Positions 54,668-63,706 of a stretch of DNA of 64,000 bases are shown here, in pieces (position 1 is the stretch's first letter; every line of letters begins with the position of its first letter). The notes beneath the pieces are model-generated. The model had not been told where the DNA came from. It did not search any database and saw only the letters and a program-made list of their open reading frames with translations. Both the position numbers and the translations under genes were made by a program. The stretch lies in NCBI GenBank assembly GCA_018661465.1, contig JABJIC010000030.1:124001-188000 (forward strand), written 5' to 3'. The stretch comes from Gammaproteobacteria bacterium. GTDB lineage: Bacteria; Pseudomonadota; Gammaproteobacteria; Pseudomonadales; Pseudohongiellaceae.

Positions 54668-56287
54668 ATGGATATTAGATCTCAAATCTCAATGGTTTTT
54701 CACCTCGATAAATGCATTGGTTGTCACACTTGTTCGGTGGCCTGTAAAAACATATGGACCGACCGAAAGGGTGCCGAGTACATGTGGTGGAACAATGTTG
54801 AAACCAAACCCGGTACTGGCTATCCGTCTAAATGGGAAAACCAGGACATCTATAAAGGCGGTTGGGAAAAAGCACAGCCGGAAGTAAGCGGCAACGGAGC
54901 AGGTCCTAACGGCAGCGACGATATAATCGCCAGCAACGGCAATTCTTCAATTCAGCTTAAGGGTGCTGGTAAGAAGAAGGGTCTGGGAAATATATTTCAC
55001 AACCCGTATATGCCGGTGATCGATGACTATTACGAGCCGTTTACTTACAAATATCTGAACTTGATCGAAGCACCTGCGGGTGATGATCAACCAGCGGCGC
55101 GGCCAGTATCCTTGATTACGGGCGAACCCATGGAAATAAAGATGGGCCCCAACTGGGATGACGATCTTAGCGGAACACCAGACTTCGCGCGTAATGATCC
55201 GAATCTGGAGAACCTTTCTCCAGAGGAACAGGAAGCAATGTTCGAGTTGGAGAAGATGGCATTTTTCTATCTTCCTCGTATGTGTAATCACTGTTTGAAT
55301 CCAGCATGTGTTGCTTCTTGCCCATCTGGCGCGCTCTACAAACGCGGCGAAGACGGTATTGTGTTGGTGAATCAGGATGTGTGTCGAGGATGGCGCATGT
55401 GTGTCACGGCCTGCCCTTACAAGAAGACCTATTACAACTGGCAAACAGGTAAGTCTGAGAAATGCATACTTTGTTTTCCACGACTCGAGGCAGGACTCGC
55501 GCCAGCTTGCATGCATTCATGCGTAGGCCGAATTCGTTATTTGGGAGTTATCCTTTATGACGCGGACGGAATAGAAGCAGCGGCATCAGCAAATGAAGAA
55601 GATCTGGTGGATGCCCACATGAATATCATGCTCGATCCATTCGATCCGGAAGTAATCGAAGCGGCCAAGGCAAACGGTGTGGCGGATTCAACTATTAAAT
55701 CGGCACAGGCCTCTCCAACCTACAAGTTTGTTAAAGAGTGGGGCATGGCATTGCCGCTACATACAGAGTTCCGCACCATGCCAATGTTGTTTTACGTACC
55801 TCCTTTGTTGCCAGTCATGGCTTCGCTTACCAGGGTGAATAATGATGAGCAGGCAGAAAAGCTCGGCGCGGTAACCAAGCACTGGAAGGACGATTGGCTC
55901 TACGATACCAGCACCGAAGATCTTTGGGGCTCGATTGAGCAGGCACGATTTTCCTTGGACTACATGGCTAACCTGTTTAGCAATGGGGATCCTGAGAAGG
56001 TCAAGATCAGAGTCATGAAATTGATGGCAATCAGAATTTATCGCCGCTGGAAAACTGTTGGTGATGTAACTGAAGAGAAGGCTATGAAAGCATTGGAAGA
56101 GGCCGGTTTGACCGTAGAGATGGCTGATGGCATTTATCATCTGACGGCACTGGCAAGTTTTGAAGAGCGCTTTGTGATTCCTCCTGCTCATCGTGAACAT
56201 GCAATCGAAATGATTGAATTCACTGGAGATAAGAAGGGTAGCACTGGATTTGGTTTTCAAGAAGGCACCGCCCAGAGAGGGCTTTAA
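54668..56287 (+). CDS. narH: Respiratory nitrate reductase, beta subunit
   Basis: The 539-residue electron-transfer subunit carries four iron-sulfur clusters. The first ligand group is CIGCHTCSVACKN near the N-terminus; the second set is CNHCLNPACVASCPSGAL, and the third group contains CRGWRMCVTACP, where Trp replaces one Cys, the mark of the [3Fe-4S] cluster. CILCFPRLEAG and CMHSCVG complete the ligands. It carries electrons from NarI heme b to NarG. It ends 1 base before the narJ start at 56289, so they are tightly linked. Confidence 0.97.
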   Translation: MDIRSQISMVFHLDKCIGCHTCSVACKNIWTDRKGAEYMWWNNVETKPGTGYPSKWENQDIYKGGWEKAQPEVSGNGAGPNGSDDIIASNGNSSIQLKGAGKKKGLGNIFHNPYMPVIDDYYEPFTYKYLNLIEAPAGDDQPAARPVSLITGEPMEIKMGPNWDDDLSGTPDFARNDPNLENLSPEEQEAMFELEKMAFFYLPRMCNHCLNPACVASCPSGALYKRGEDGIVLVNQDVCRGWRMCVTACPYKKTYYNWQTGKSEKCILCFPRLEAGLAPACMHSCVGRIRYLGVILYDADGIEAAASANEEDLVDAHMNIMLDPFDPEVIEAAKANGVADSTIKSAQASPTYKFVKEWGMALPLHTEFRTMPMLFYVPPLLPVMASLTRVNNDEQAEKLGAVTKHWKDDWLYDTSTEDLWGSIEQARFSLDYMANLFSNGDPEKVKIRVMKLMAIRIYRRWKTVGDVTEEKAMKALEEAGLTVEMADGIYHLTALASFEERFVIPPAHREHAIEMIEFTGDKKGSTGFGFQEGTAQRGL

Positions 56288-56288
56288 T

Positions 56289-57014
56289 ATGGATATTGAG
56301 CATTCTATGACTGAAACAAAAATAGTAGCCAGAAAACCCAAACATTACGGTCTTGTGGCTGATCTGTTTGAGTATCCAGAGGCTGGCTACCCAGACCGTG
56401 TTCGGCTAATAAGGCAGCACTTGGAAGGCGAATACCCTTATGCCCTGGAAGAACTCGATAAATATTTGGAATTACTCCCTGAAGATGATCCCTTAGCGAT
56501 GCAAGAGTTGTTCACGCGATCGTTTGACGTACAGGCGATTGCCACTATGGATATCGGATATGTGCTTTTTGGCGACGATTACAAGAGAGGAGAGATGTTG
56601 GCCAATCTTAATCGTGAGCATCTTGCAGTGAACAACGATTGCGGCACGGAATTGGCAGATTATTTGCCGAATATGTTGAGGCTCATGGACCTCCTTGAAG
56701 ATGAGGACTTATTGCAGGATTTAGCTTACGCGATTATCGGGCCTGCATTACTGGAAATGATCGGCGAATTTTCACCAGGTCGTGTAGAGAAGAAGAACGA
56801 AGCAAACAGGAAACAATACAAGACGCTGATTGATACGCCACCGGTACAGGAAAGAGCTGTAACTATGTACAAGTATGCTCTGCGTACATTATATGAAGTG
56901 CTGAAACAGGACTTCTCCCTGATTCAATCAATACCTTTGGCGCGTTCAAGTGATTTCCTCGATTCTGTGACTCGAGAGAACGTGATTGAAGATAATGCGA
57001 GTGCATTTAGTTAA
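56289..57014 (+). CDS. narJ: Nitrate reductase molybdenum cofactor assembly chaperone
   Basis: NarJ inserts the cofactor into NarG and is not part of the final enzyme. This 241-residue protein follows the family: ALDLFEYP-type start (HYGLVADLFEYPEAGYP), ARSFDVQAIATMDIGYVLFGDDYKRGEMLANL, then ELADYLPNMLRLMDLL. The long frame from 56214 overlaps narH, so I start at ATG 56289, just after the narH stop, with AGAGGG upstream. narI follows after 37 bases. Confidence 0.95.
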   Translation: MDIEHSMTETKIVARKPKHYGLVADLFEYPEAGYPDRVRLIRQHLEGEYPYALEELDKYLELLPEDDPLAMQELFTRSFDVQAIATMDIGYVLFGDDYKRGEMLANLNREHLAVNNDCGTELADYLPNMLRLMDLLEDEDLLQDLAYAIIGPALLEMIGEFSPGRVEKKNEANRKQYKTLIDTPPVQERAVTMYKYALRTLYEVLKQDFSLIQSIPLARSSDFLDSVTRENVIEDNASAFS

Positions 57015-57051
57015 CAGTAAGACTTAATATTACGACACATGGAGAGTCCTA

Positions 57052-57780
57052 ATGGATTCATTAAATACCTTCTTTTTCTCAGGATATCCCTACGTAGTAG
57101 TTGTGGTGTTCCTAATAGGTACTATTTATCGCTATAACAGGAAGGGGTATCAGGTAACCAGCCTGTCCGCTCAATTTCTGGAAGGCAAGATTGGGTTTTG
57201 GGGATCTGTGCCATTTCATTGGGGTATCTTGATGATCCTACTGGGGCACCTGGCTGCTTTCTTAGTTCCCAGTGGCGTTATTGCATGGAACAGTAATCCT
57301 ACCCGCCTATTGATACATGAAGGCTTAAATTTAACTTTCGCCGTGGCGCTTATCATTGGACTTCTTGCGTTGATCGGGCGTCGTCTTTTTCATCCCAGAA
57401 TTAAGATGGTGACTACGCCGATGGATCTGTTCATCGAGTTTGTCTTACTCACCCAGGCTCTTCTGGGTTGCTGGATTGCGCTCAACTACCGCTGGGGTTC
57501 TACCTGGTTCGCCGCAGATCTCTCACCGTATCTTTGGTCGTTGATTACTTTTAGTCCCCAGCCAGAAGCTGTGATCGCGATGCCTTTGGTAGTTAAGGCT
57601 CACATTATTGGAGCGTTCTCGATATTTTTGATATTTCCATTCACTCGCCTGGTTCACATCCTGGTAGCACCTTTTCACTATATCAACAGACCTTATCAGG
57701 TGGTGATTTGGTATTGGGATCGAAAACGGGTTCGTGACAGCAATACAAAATGGACTAAACACAGACCTCGAAATACTTAA
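57052..57780 (+). CDS. narI: Respiratory nitrate reductase, gamma subunit
   Basis: The 242-residue membrane subunit holds two b hemes and oxidises quinol. About five membrane helices are visible. Candidate heme-ligand histidines are in FHWGILMILLGHL (two), HEGLNLTF and KAHIIGAF ... RLVHILVAP, the paired-helix pattern of NarI. Start ATG 57052 has GAGAG upstream. The narK gene begins 62 bases further. Confidence 0.96.
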   Translation: MDSLNTFFFSGYPYVVVVVFLIGTIYRYNRKGYQVTSLSAQFLEGKIGFWGSVPFHWGILMILLGHLAAFLVPSGVIAWNSNPTRLLIHEGLNLTFAVALIIGLLALIGRRLFHPRIKMVTTPMDLFIEFVLLTQALLGCWIALNYRWGSTWFAADLSPYLWSLITFSPQPEAVIAMPLVVKAHIIGAFSIFLIFPFTRLVHILVAPFHYINRPYQVVIWYWDRKRVRDSNTKWTKHRPRNT

Positions 57781-57842
57781 GTGGTAGTGAGAGAAATCTC
57801 ACTGCCTGTTAATTAACTTCAAATAGAAGGTAGTAAAGCTGC

Positions 57843-60587
57843 ATGATTACCGCAGATACAATTCCCTCATCGAAGCAAACAAAAGCCCTTAGTATCAGCA
57901 CAATTGCCTTCACGGCTTGTTTTGCTACTTGGACCATTTTCTCCATTATTGGTATTCAGCTGCAACAGCAGTTGGGACTCAATGAGACTCAGTTCGGACT
58001 GTTGATTGGTACTCCGATATTAACGGGTTCCTTAAGTCGCTTGTTTTTGGGAATCTGGAGTGACCAGTATGGCGGTCGCGTCGTGCTTGTCGCGGTGATG
58101 TTATCTGCTGCCATTGCTACGTTTTTACTGTCGTTTGTGGATAGTTATCAAATGGCCTTGCTTGCTGCCCTCGGTGTAGGGCTGGCTGGTGGATCATTTG
58201 CTGTAGGCATAGCGTACGTCTCTACTTGGTATCCCGAGGAGAAGCAAGGTACTGCACTTGGAATATTTGGTGTCGGAAACGTGGGTTCGGCAATTACTTC
58301 CTTCGGTGCTCCTTTCGTGTTGGTAGCTTTCGGATGGGAGGCCGTAGCGCAAATATGGGCAGGTGCACTAGTCGTCGTAGCAATAATTTTCTGGTTTGTT
58401 TCTGAAGACGATCCAACTCGAGCAGTGCTTAAAGAGAAAAATTTAAAGCACAAGAGTCTTTGGGAAGAGCTGGAACCTCTGAAAAAACTTCAGGTTTGGC
58501 GATTCTCAATCTATTACTTTTTTGTATTCGGTGCATTTGTCGCGCTGGCGTTATGGTTGCCCAGATATCTGATGGGTGTCTATGATCTTGATCTGAAAAC
58601 TGCGGGAATGTTGGCCGCTTTCTATGCGGTGCCAGCTAGTTTGTTCCGAGCCTACGGTGGGCACCTCTCCGACAAGTACGGCGCTCGTACCATAATGTAT
58701 CTTACTTTTGGTGTGGCGATGGTTTGTACTTTTATGCTGTCTTATCCCAAGACTGATTACATTATTCATGGCATCGAAGGTGAGATAGCTTTTTCCACTA
58801 GCATGCAGTTAGTGCCATTTCTCATCCTCATTTTCGTACTGGGATTTTTCATGTCCCTGGGAAAGGCGGCTGTGTTTAAGCACATCCCTGTGTACTACAG
58901 CGACAATGTTGGTGCGGTGGGTGGACTGGTCGGTATGGTTGGTGGCTTGGGCGGTTTCTTTCTTCCTATCATGTTCGGAGTAATGAACGACCTCACTGGC
59001 ATCTGGACAAGTTGTTTCATGTTGTTGTTTGGCATCGTAACCGTTTCGATGCTTTGGATGCACTTTTCAATTCTGAGCATGGAACGAAAAGCATTGGGGG
59101 CAAAAGGAGAATTGCCGGAACTTCCAGAGATGCACTCCATTCATAAGCCGGAAAAACATGGCGAAGTAATGAGCCATAAACTAACTGAGTGGGATCCTGA
59201 CGATGAAGTTTTTTGGGAGACAAAAGGTAAAAAGATAGCACGACAAAATCTGTGGATATCGATTCCCTGTCTGCTTCTGGCTTTTTCGATCTGGTTGGTG
59301 TGGAGCATCGTAGTTGCCAAGCTTCCCAGCATTGGTTTTGATTACACTACTAATCAGCTCTTCTGGTTGGCTGCATTGCCAGGGCTCTCCGGTGCCACCC
59401 TCAGGATTTTTTACTCCTTTATGGTGCCCATCATGGGTGGAAGATTGTGGACTACGCTCACGACGGCCTCACTACTAATTCCTGCATTGGGCATTGGTTA
59501 TGCAGTGCAGGATCCAGAAACGCCTTACGTAATCTTACTTGTCCTCGCGCTACTGTGTGGCTTCGGTGGCGGAAATTTTGCGAGCTCCATGGCAAACATC
59601 AGCTTCTTCTATCCTAAGGATAAGAAGGGGAATGCATTAGCGCTCAATGCAGGACTTGGCAATGCTGGCGTAAGCATCATGCAATTTCTGGTTCCAGTAG
59701 TAATTACCATGGGTGTGTTTGGCACTCTCGGTGGTGAGCCGCAGCAAATATCCGCGACTGAACAGATGTGGCTTCAAAATGCGGGCTTTATCTGGGTGCC
59801 TTTTCTACTAATTGCAACAGCAGCAGCATGGATGGGGCTTCACGATATTGTTTCGGCACAAGCATCGTTCAAGGACCAGTCAATTATATTTAGCCGCAAA
59901 CAAAATTGGGTAATGTGTGTTCTTTATACAGGAACGTTCGGTTCGTTTATCGGCTACTCGGCAGGCTTTCCTTTGCTCAGCCAATTACAATTTCCCGAAA
60001 TGGATGCATTACGCTTTGCATTCCTGGGTCCATTGGTCGGCGCACTATCCAGAGCCGGCACCGGTTGGATTTCCGACAAGTATGGAGGTGGCAAGGTAAC
60101 ATTCTGGACATTCATTTCCATGGTAATCGCAGTGCTCGGCGTAATTTATTTTCTGAGCATCAAGGATCAGCCAGGTGCATTCTGGGGATTCTTCGCAATG
60201 TTTATGTTCCTGTTCTTTGCTACAGGTGTAGGCAATGCATCGACCTTTCAGATGATTCCTGTGATCATGCGACTTGAGATGCCTCGACTGATGCCGCACT
60301 TGACCGGTATAGACCAGTCTCGTCAGGTAGACCGGGAAGCTGCGGCGATCATTGGGTTTACTTCAGCAATTGCCGCGTATGGTGCCTTCTTCATACCTAA
60401 ATCATACGGCACATCAATCAGCTTAACCGGCAGTCCAATGGCAGCCCTGTGGGGTTTCTGTTTCTTCTATGTGATCTGTGTAGTGGTTACTTGGTGGTAC
60501 TACACGCGCCGCGGAGCTTTGTTGTATGAAACCGAGAACAAAGGAAGTGGGGGAGAGGGAGGTGAACCTGCTCCAGCTGCCTCTTGA
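57843..60587 (+). CDS. narK: Fused double nitrate/nitrite transporter (NarK1-NarK2 type)
   Basis: Two MFS transporters in one chain: about residues 1-440 and 465-895, each with twelve membrane helices, joined by a charged linker that includes a GEVMSHKLTEWDPDDEVFW stretch. The second half shows GFGGGNFASSMANISFFYP, the nitrate-signature region of the NarK/NrtP family, and a matching GLAGGSFAVGIAYVSTWYP is in the first. In Paracoccus a similar fusion combines a nitrate/proton symporter half with a nitrate/nitrite exchanger half; the assignment of halves here is by analogy. The gene is the last of the nar unit, with a strong terminator 25 bases later. Confidence 0.95.
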   Translation: MITADTIPSSKQTKALSISTIAFTACFATWTIFSIIGIQLQQQLGLNETQFGLLIGTPILTGSLSRLFLGIWSDQYGGRVVLVAVMLSAAIATFLLSFVDSYQMALLAALGVGLAGGSFAVGIAYVSTWYPEEKQGTALGIFGVGNVGSAITSFGAPFVLVAFGWEAVAQIWAGALVVVAIIFWFVSEDDPTRAVLKEKNLKHKSLWEELEPLKKLQVWRFSIYYFFVFGAFVALALWLPRYLMGVYDLDLKTAGMLAAFYAVPASLFRAYGGHLSDKYGARTIMYLTFGVAMVCTFMLSYPKTDYIIHGIEGEIAFSTSMQLVPFLILIFVLGFFMSLGKAAVFKHIPVYYSDNVGAVGGLVGMVGGLGGFFLPIMFGVMNDLTGIWTSCFMLLFGIVTVSMLWMHFSILSMERKALGAKGELPELPEMHSIHKPEKHGEVMSHKLTEWDPDDEVFWETKGKKIARQNLWISIPCLLLAFSIWLVWSIVVAKLPSIGFDYTTNQLFWLAALPGLSGATLRIFYSFMVPIMGGRLWTTLTTASLLIPALGIGYAVQDPETPYVILLVLALLCGFGGGNFASSMANISFFYPKDKKGNALALNAGLGNAGVSIMQFLVPVVITMGVFGTLGGEPQQISATEQMWLQNAGFIWVPFLLIATAAAWMGLHDIVSAQASFKDQSIIFSRKQNWVMCVLYTGTFGSFIGYSAGFPLLSQLQFPEMDALRFAFLGPLVGALSRAGTGWISDKYGGGKVTFWTFISMVIAVLGVIYFLSIKDQPGAFWGFFAMFMFLFFATGVGNASTFQMIPVIMRLEMPRLMPHLTGIDQSRQVDREAAAIIGFTSAIAAYGAFFIPKSYGTSISLTGSPMAALWGFCFFYVICVVVTWWYYTRRGALLYETENKGSGGEGGEPAPAAS

Positions 60588-60611
60588 TCTGACATATTTG
60601 TTTATGTTCCT

Positions 60612-60646
60612 AAAAAGGCCGGTACTGAAAAGTGCCGGCCTTTTTA
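60612..60646 (+). terminator. Intrinsic terminator of the nar operon
   Basis: Arms aaaaaggccggtact and agtgccggccttttt (one G-T pair) with a short loop end in T residues. It is 24 bases after the narK stop. Confidence 0.92.
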
Positions 60647-60840
60647 GTCAAAAGTCGCGAAAATAGAAACGATTGCAGATTTCTATTTGTGACTCTCAGT
60701 CTCGGCATAGTAAAAAGTAGATCGTGTGAACGCGGCTTTCAAATCCAGAACGCGCTATGGGTTTCCGCCGAACATTCCTTAATCTAAGGCTTGAATTGAT
60801 TGGATCTAAGACTGATGACCCAAGCCTTCGGACCTAGTTG

Positions 60841-62238
60841 CTAAATTGCTCTGGAAAATTGCAGTTTCTTGCGCGCCTGTTGATGATAGGCATCAAAGGC
60901 CATGGCGATATTGCGTAATAGAAGGCGTCCGAGAGGCTGAACTACTATTTGCCGGTTACATACTTCCAACAGTCCATCTTCCTCCATGATTACTAACTGA
61001 TCCAATTCTGCAGCAAAATAATTTTCAAAATTGATCCCAAATAAATTCTCTATCCTGGAATAGTCCACGAGTCCTTGGCACATAAGATCCTGGATTAGCT
61101 TTCGTCTAAGCCGGTCGTCCTGGTTAAGACGATAACCCTGGAATACTGCCATCCGGTCGTTATCAATGGCATCGAAGTATGCATGCTCGAATCGCTCATT
61201 CTGGCTGTAACTATTCCCGGTCTTGCCAATAGAGGTGACCCCCATGCCGATCATGTCGGCATCTGCGTGAGTGGAATAGCCCTGGAAATTTCTTTGTAGT
61301 GAGCCGTTATTTTTTGCCAGTACCAGCTCGTCATTGGGCAAGGCAAAGTGGTCCATCCCTATGTAGACATAGCCTGCTTGCTGCAAGCGATTGATGGTGA
61401 GCTCTAACAAGCCAAGTTTGGTAACAGCATCCGGTAAGTCTTCTTCCTTAATTAGCTTTTGAGCTTTTACTCGGTGCGGCAGGTGAGCATAGTTATATAC
61501 TGCCATGCGTTCCGGACCCATCGAAATGACTTTATCAAGGGTTTCGCTGAAGCTCTGTGTAGTCTGATGGGGCAGCCCATAAATCAGATCCATGCTGATA
61601 GACTGATAGCCGGACCGACGTGCTGCATCCACAACTGCTTGAGTCTGTTCCACCGACTGCAAACGGTTTACTGCTTTTTGAACAGTCTCGTCGAAATCCT
61701 GTACTCCGAGACTAATGCGATTGAAGCCAAATTCACTGAGGATACTCACGGTGTTTTCTCGCACTGCCCTCGGGTCAACCTCGATCGAAAATTCCCGCTC
61801 ATCCAGTGGTGCAAGATTAAAATGCTCGCCGGTAACTCGCATGAGGTTGTTAAGCTGTTCGTCACTCAAGAAAGTGGGAGTGCCGCCCCCGAAATGCAAT
61901 TGATTTACTTGGCGCTGATCATCGATGAGAGCGGCTTGCATGGAGACTTCTTTATGTAATCTTTCAAGATAGGGAATTGCTCGGTCGTGCGTGTGAGTAA
62001 TTATTTTGTTGCAGGCACAGTAGAAGCACAAAGATTCGCAAAACGGGATATGAAAATACAAAGAAAGAGGGCCGCCATCACTATTGCTCTGAGCGATTTC
62101 CTCTATGTACTCATTCTCAGCAAAGTCAGGAGAAAACTGAAGCGCGGTTGGATAGGACGTGTAACGAGGTCCAAAGGTATCGTACTTGCGTAGTAATTCC
62201 GCATCGAATGGTACGGGTTTGTTCTGGGTCTCACTCAT
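60841..62238 (-). CDS. hemN: Oxygen-independent coproporphyrinogen III oxidase
   Basis: A radical SAM enzyme that oxidatively decarboxylates coproporphyrinogen III to protoporphyrinogen IX without oxygen. The Fe-S motif is CESLCFYCAC (CxxxCxxC plus the HemN-specific extra Cys) near residue 64, preceded by SLYFHIPF. SIEVDPRAVRENTVSILSE and DLIYGLPHQT are typical HemN segments, and the C-terminal HemN domain is complete. At 465 residues it matches the true anaerobic enzyme, not the shorter HemW. An FNR-like box lies 90-104 bases upstream of its start. The need for heme in NarI and the cytochromes explains the neighbourhood. Confidence 0.95.
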   Translation of the reverse strand: MSETQNKPVPFDAELLRKYDTFGPRYTSYPTALQFSPDFAENEYIEEIAQSNSDGGPLSLYFHIPFCESLCFYCACNKIITHTHDRAIPYLERLHKEVSMQAALIDDQRQVNQLHFGGGTPTFLSDEQLNNLMRVTGEHFNLAPLDEREFSIEVDPRAVRENTVSILSEFGFNRISLGVQDFDETVQKAVNRLQSVEQTQAVVDAARRSGYQSISMDLIYGLPHQTTQSFSETLDKVISMGPERMAVYNYAHLPHRVKAQKLIKEEDLPDAVTKLGLLELTINRLQQAGYVYIGMDHFALPNDELVLAKNNGSLQRNFQGYSTHADADMIGMGVTSIGKTGNSYSQNERFEHAYFDAIDNDRMAVFQGYRLNQDDRLRRKLIQDLMCQGLVDYSRIENLFGINFENYFAAELDQLVIMEEDGLLEVCNRQIVVQPLGRLLLRNIAMAFDAYHQQARKKLQFSRAI

Positions 62239-62327
62239 AGTCTTTTAGTAGTTTGGCTTTTGAAAAATAGAGTAAAAACTAATTCGTGAGAACCCACAAG
62301 GGGGATCACTGAGTATTCCACAAGGGA

Positions 62328-62341
62328 TTGATCCCGATCAT
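62328..62341 (-). promoter_or_regulatory. FNR/Anr-like box upstream of hemN
   Basis: TTGATCCCGATCAT matches TTGAT-N4-ATCAA at 9 of 10 defined positions. Its distance from hemN allows activation, but I see no convincing -10 hexamer at the class II spacing. Confidence 0.68.
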
Positions 62342-62398
62342 TATACTGAACAGCTGACACTATCTATTAGCAACTCTGCATTGGTAAGACAGTAGTAT

Positions 62399-63706
62399 CT
62401 AGCGCTCCAACTGATTCTCGTACTTGTCGCGGAATCGTTCGTATAACTGCTGCTGGGTACCGTTTAGATCGATGTCACGACCCTGTATATAAGCACCGAG
62501 AACCTGGCTTGTGCGCATATCCAGAGCATCCCCTTCCGATATGAATAAAGTCGCATCCTTGCCTACTTCAAGAGAGCCCACCCGATTGGCAACACCTAAA
62601 ATTTCGGCGTTTGCACTGGTGATCATAGATAGTGCTGTCTCCCGATCAAGACCATATGCTGCCGCAGTGCCTGCAAAGAAAGGCAGATTACGCTGTCGGT
62701 CGATGGATGTCGCGCCGCCACCAATACCTACTTTGATTCCTGCGTCATGTAATAGGAAGGGAGTTTTAAATGGTGTGTCGACGTCTTCCCAATCTCGCAA
62801 TGGTAATTCGTGTATGCGCTCATATATCACAGGCACATCTTGAGCCAATAGAAAATCTACTACCGAGTAAGCTTCCGCGCCGCCTACCAGAACAATATCC
62901 TGAACTCCGTACCGCCGAGCAAAACGAATCGCGCTGATGATTTCTTTAGCTTCATCTGCATGAATGAACAACTTGGCGATTCCGTTGAACAAAGGTCTCA
63001 TGGCCATCAGGTTTAAGTTCAGTGGCTGGCCAGTATAGGATTGGCCATCTTGAAACAGCGAGTGCAGTAATTGAGTCTGACCTTCGTAATTCTCGTTCTC
63101 AACAGTTTCAAACAATCCAGTTTCGGAATCTCGCTGCCTTTGTGTATAGGAAGGCCAATGCAAATGTAAGCCGACATCTTCGGATAACATGGCATCTTCC
63201 CAGTTCCATCCGTCAAGCTTAAACACCGAGGATGAGCCGGAGATTAAACCTCCTTGAGGCGCGACTTGTGCAGTGAGAATTCCATTGAATCGATTGGCTG
63301 GGATAATCTCAGAGTCAGTATTGTAAGCGATAGCCGATCGAACGCTGGCATTGATATCACCTTCTTCGAGAACGTCGGCTGTAGCGCGAATACTGTTTAC
63401 TTCGAGTAAGCCGAGAGTGCTGTTAGGCAATACAAAGCCAGGATAGACATGGCGACCTTGTACATCTATCAATAGGTGATCGCTGAGGTTAATGCCGTCA
63501 CCATCTGTGCCAACTCCGGTAATCATTCCGTCTTCAAAAGTAATAATGCCATTGTTAATGACGGTTCCGTCGCCAATGTGGATGACAGCTCCGGTGATTG
63601 CAATGGGCTCACTCTGATCGGCTGCGGGTACGGGGACAATTGCATGGGCAACAGATAAGCTTACGAAAGTTAATATCAACAAACCTGATTTGAGAATATT
63701 TTTCAT
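62399..63706 (-). CDS. Exported amidohydrolase-like protein lacking the HxH motif
   Basis: A signal peptide (cleavage near AHA, residue 22) precedes an amidohydrolase fold, with the C-terminal ANRVGSLEVGKDATLFISEG signature. But where active enzymes have GxxDxHxH, this one has YPGFVLPNSTLGLLEV, with no His pair. So metal binding at that site is lost, and it may be a structural partner or have a changed role. ATG 63706 overlaps the stop of the upstream amidohydrolase gene by 4 bases, so the two are translated together and may form a hetero-oligomer (inference). Confidence 0.85.
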   Translation of the reverse strand: MKNILKSGLLILTFVSLSVAHAIVPVPAADQSEPIAITGAVIHIGDGTVINNGIITFEDGMITGVGTDGDGINLSDHLLIDVQGRHVYPGFVLPNSTLGLLEVNSIRATADVLEEGDINASVRSAIAYNTDSEIIPANRFNGILTAQVAPQGGLISGSSSVFKLDGWNWEDAMLSEDVGLHLHWPSYTQRQRDSETGLFETVENENYEGQTQLLHSLFQDGQSYTGQPLNLNLMAMRPLFNGIAKLFIHADEAKEIISAIRFARRYGVQDIVLVGGAEAYSVVDFLLAQDVPVIYERIHELPLRDWEDVDTPFKTPFLLHDAGIKVGIGGGATSIDRQRNLPFFAGTAAAYGLDRETALSMITSANAEILGVANRVGSLEVGKDATLFISEGDALDMRTSQVLGAYIQGRDIDLNGTQQQLYERFRDKYENQLER

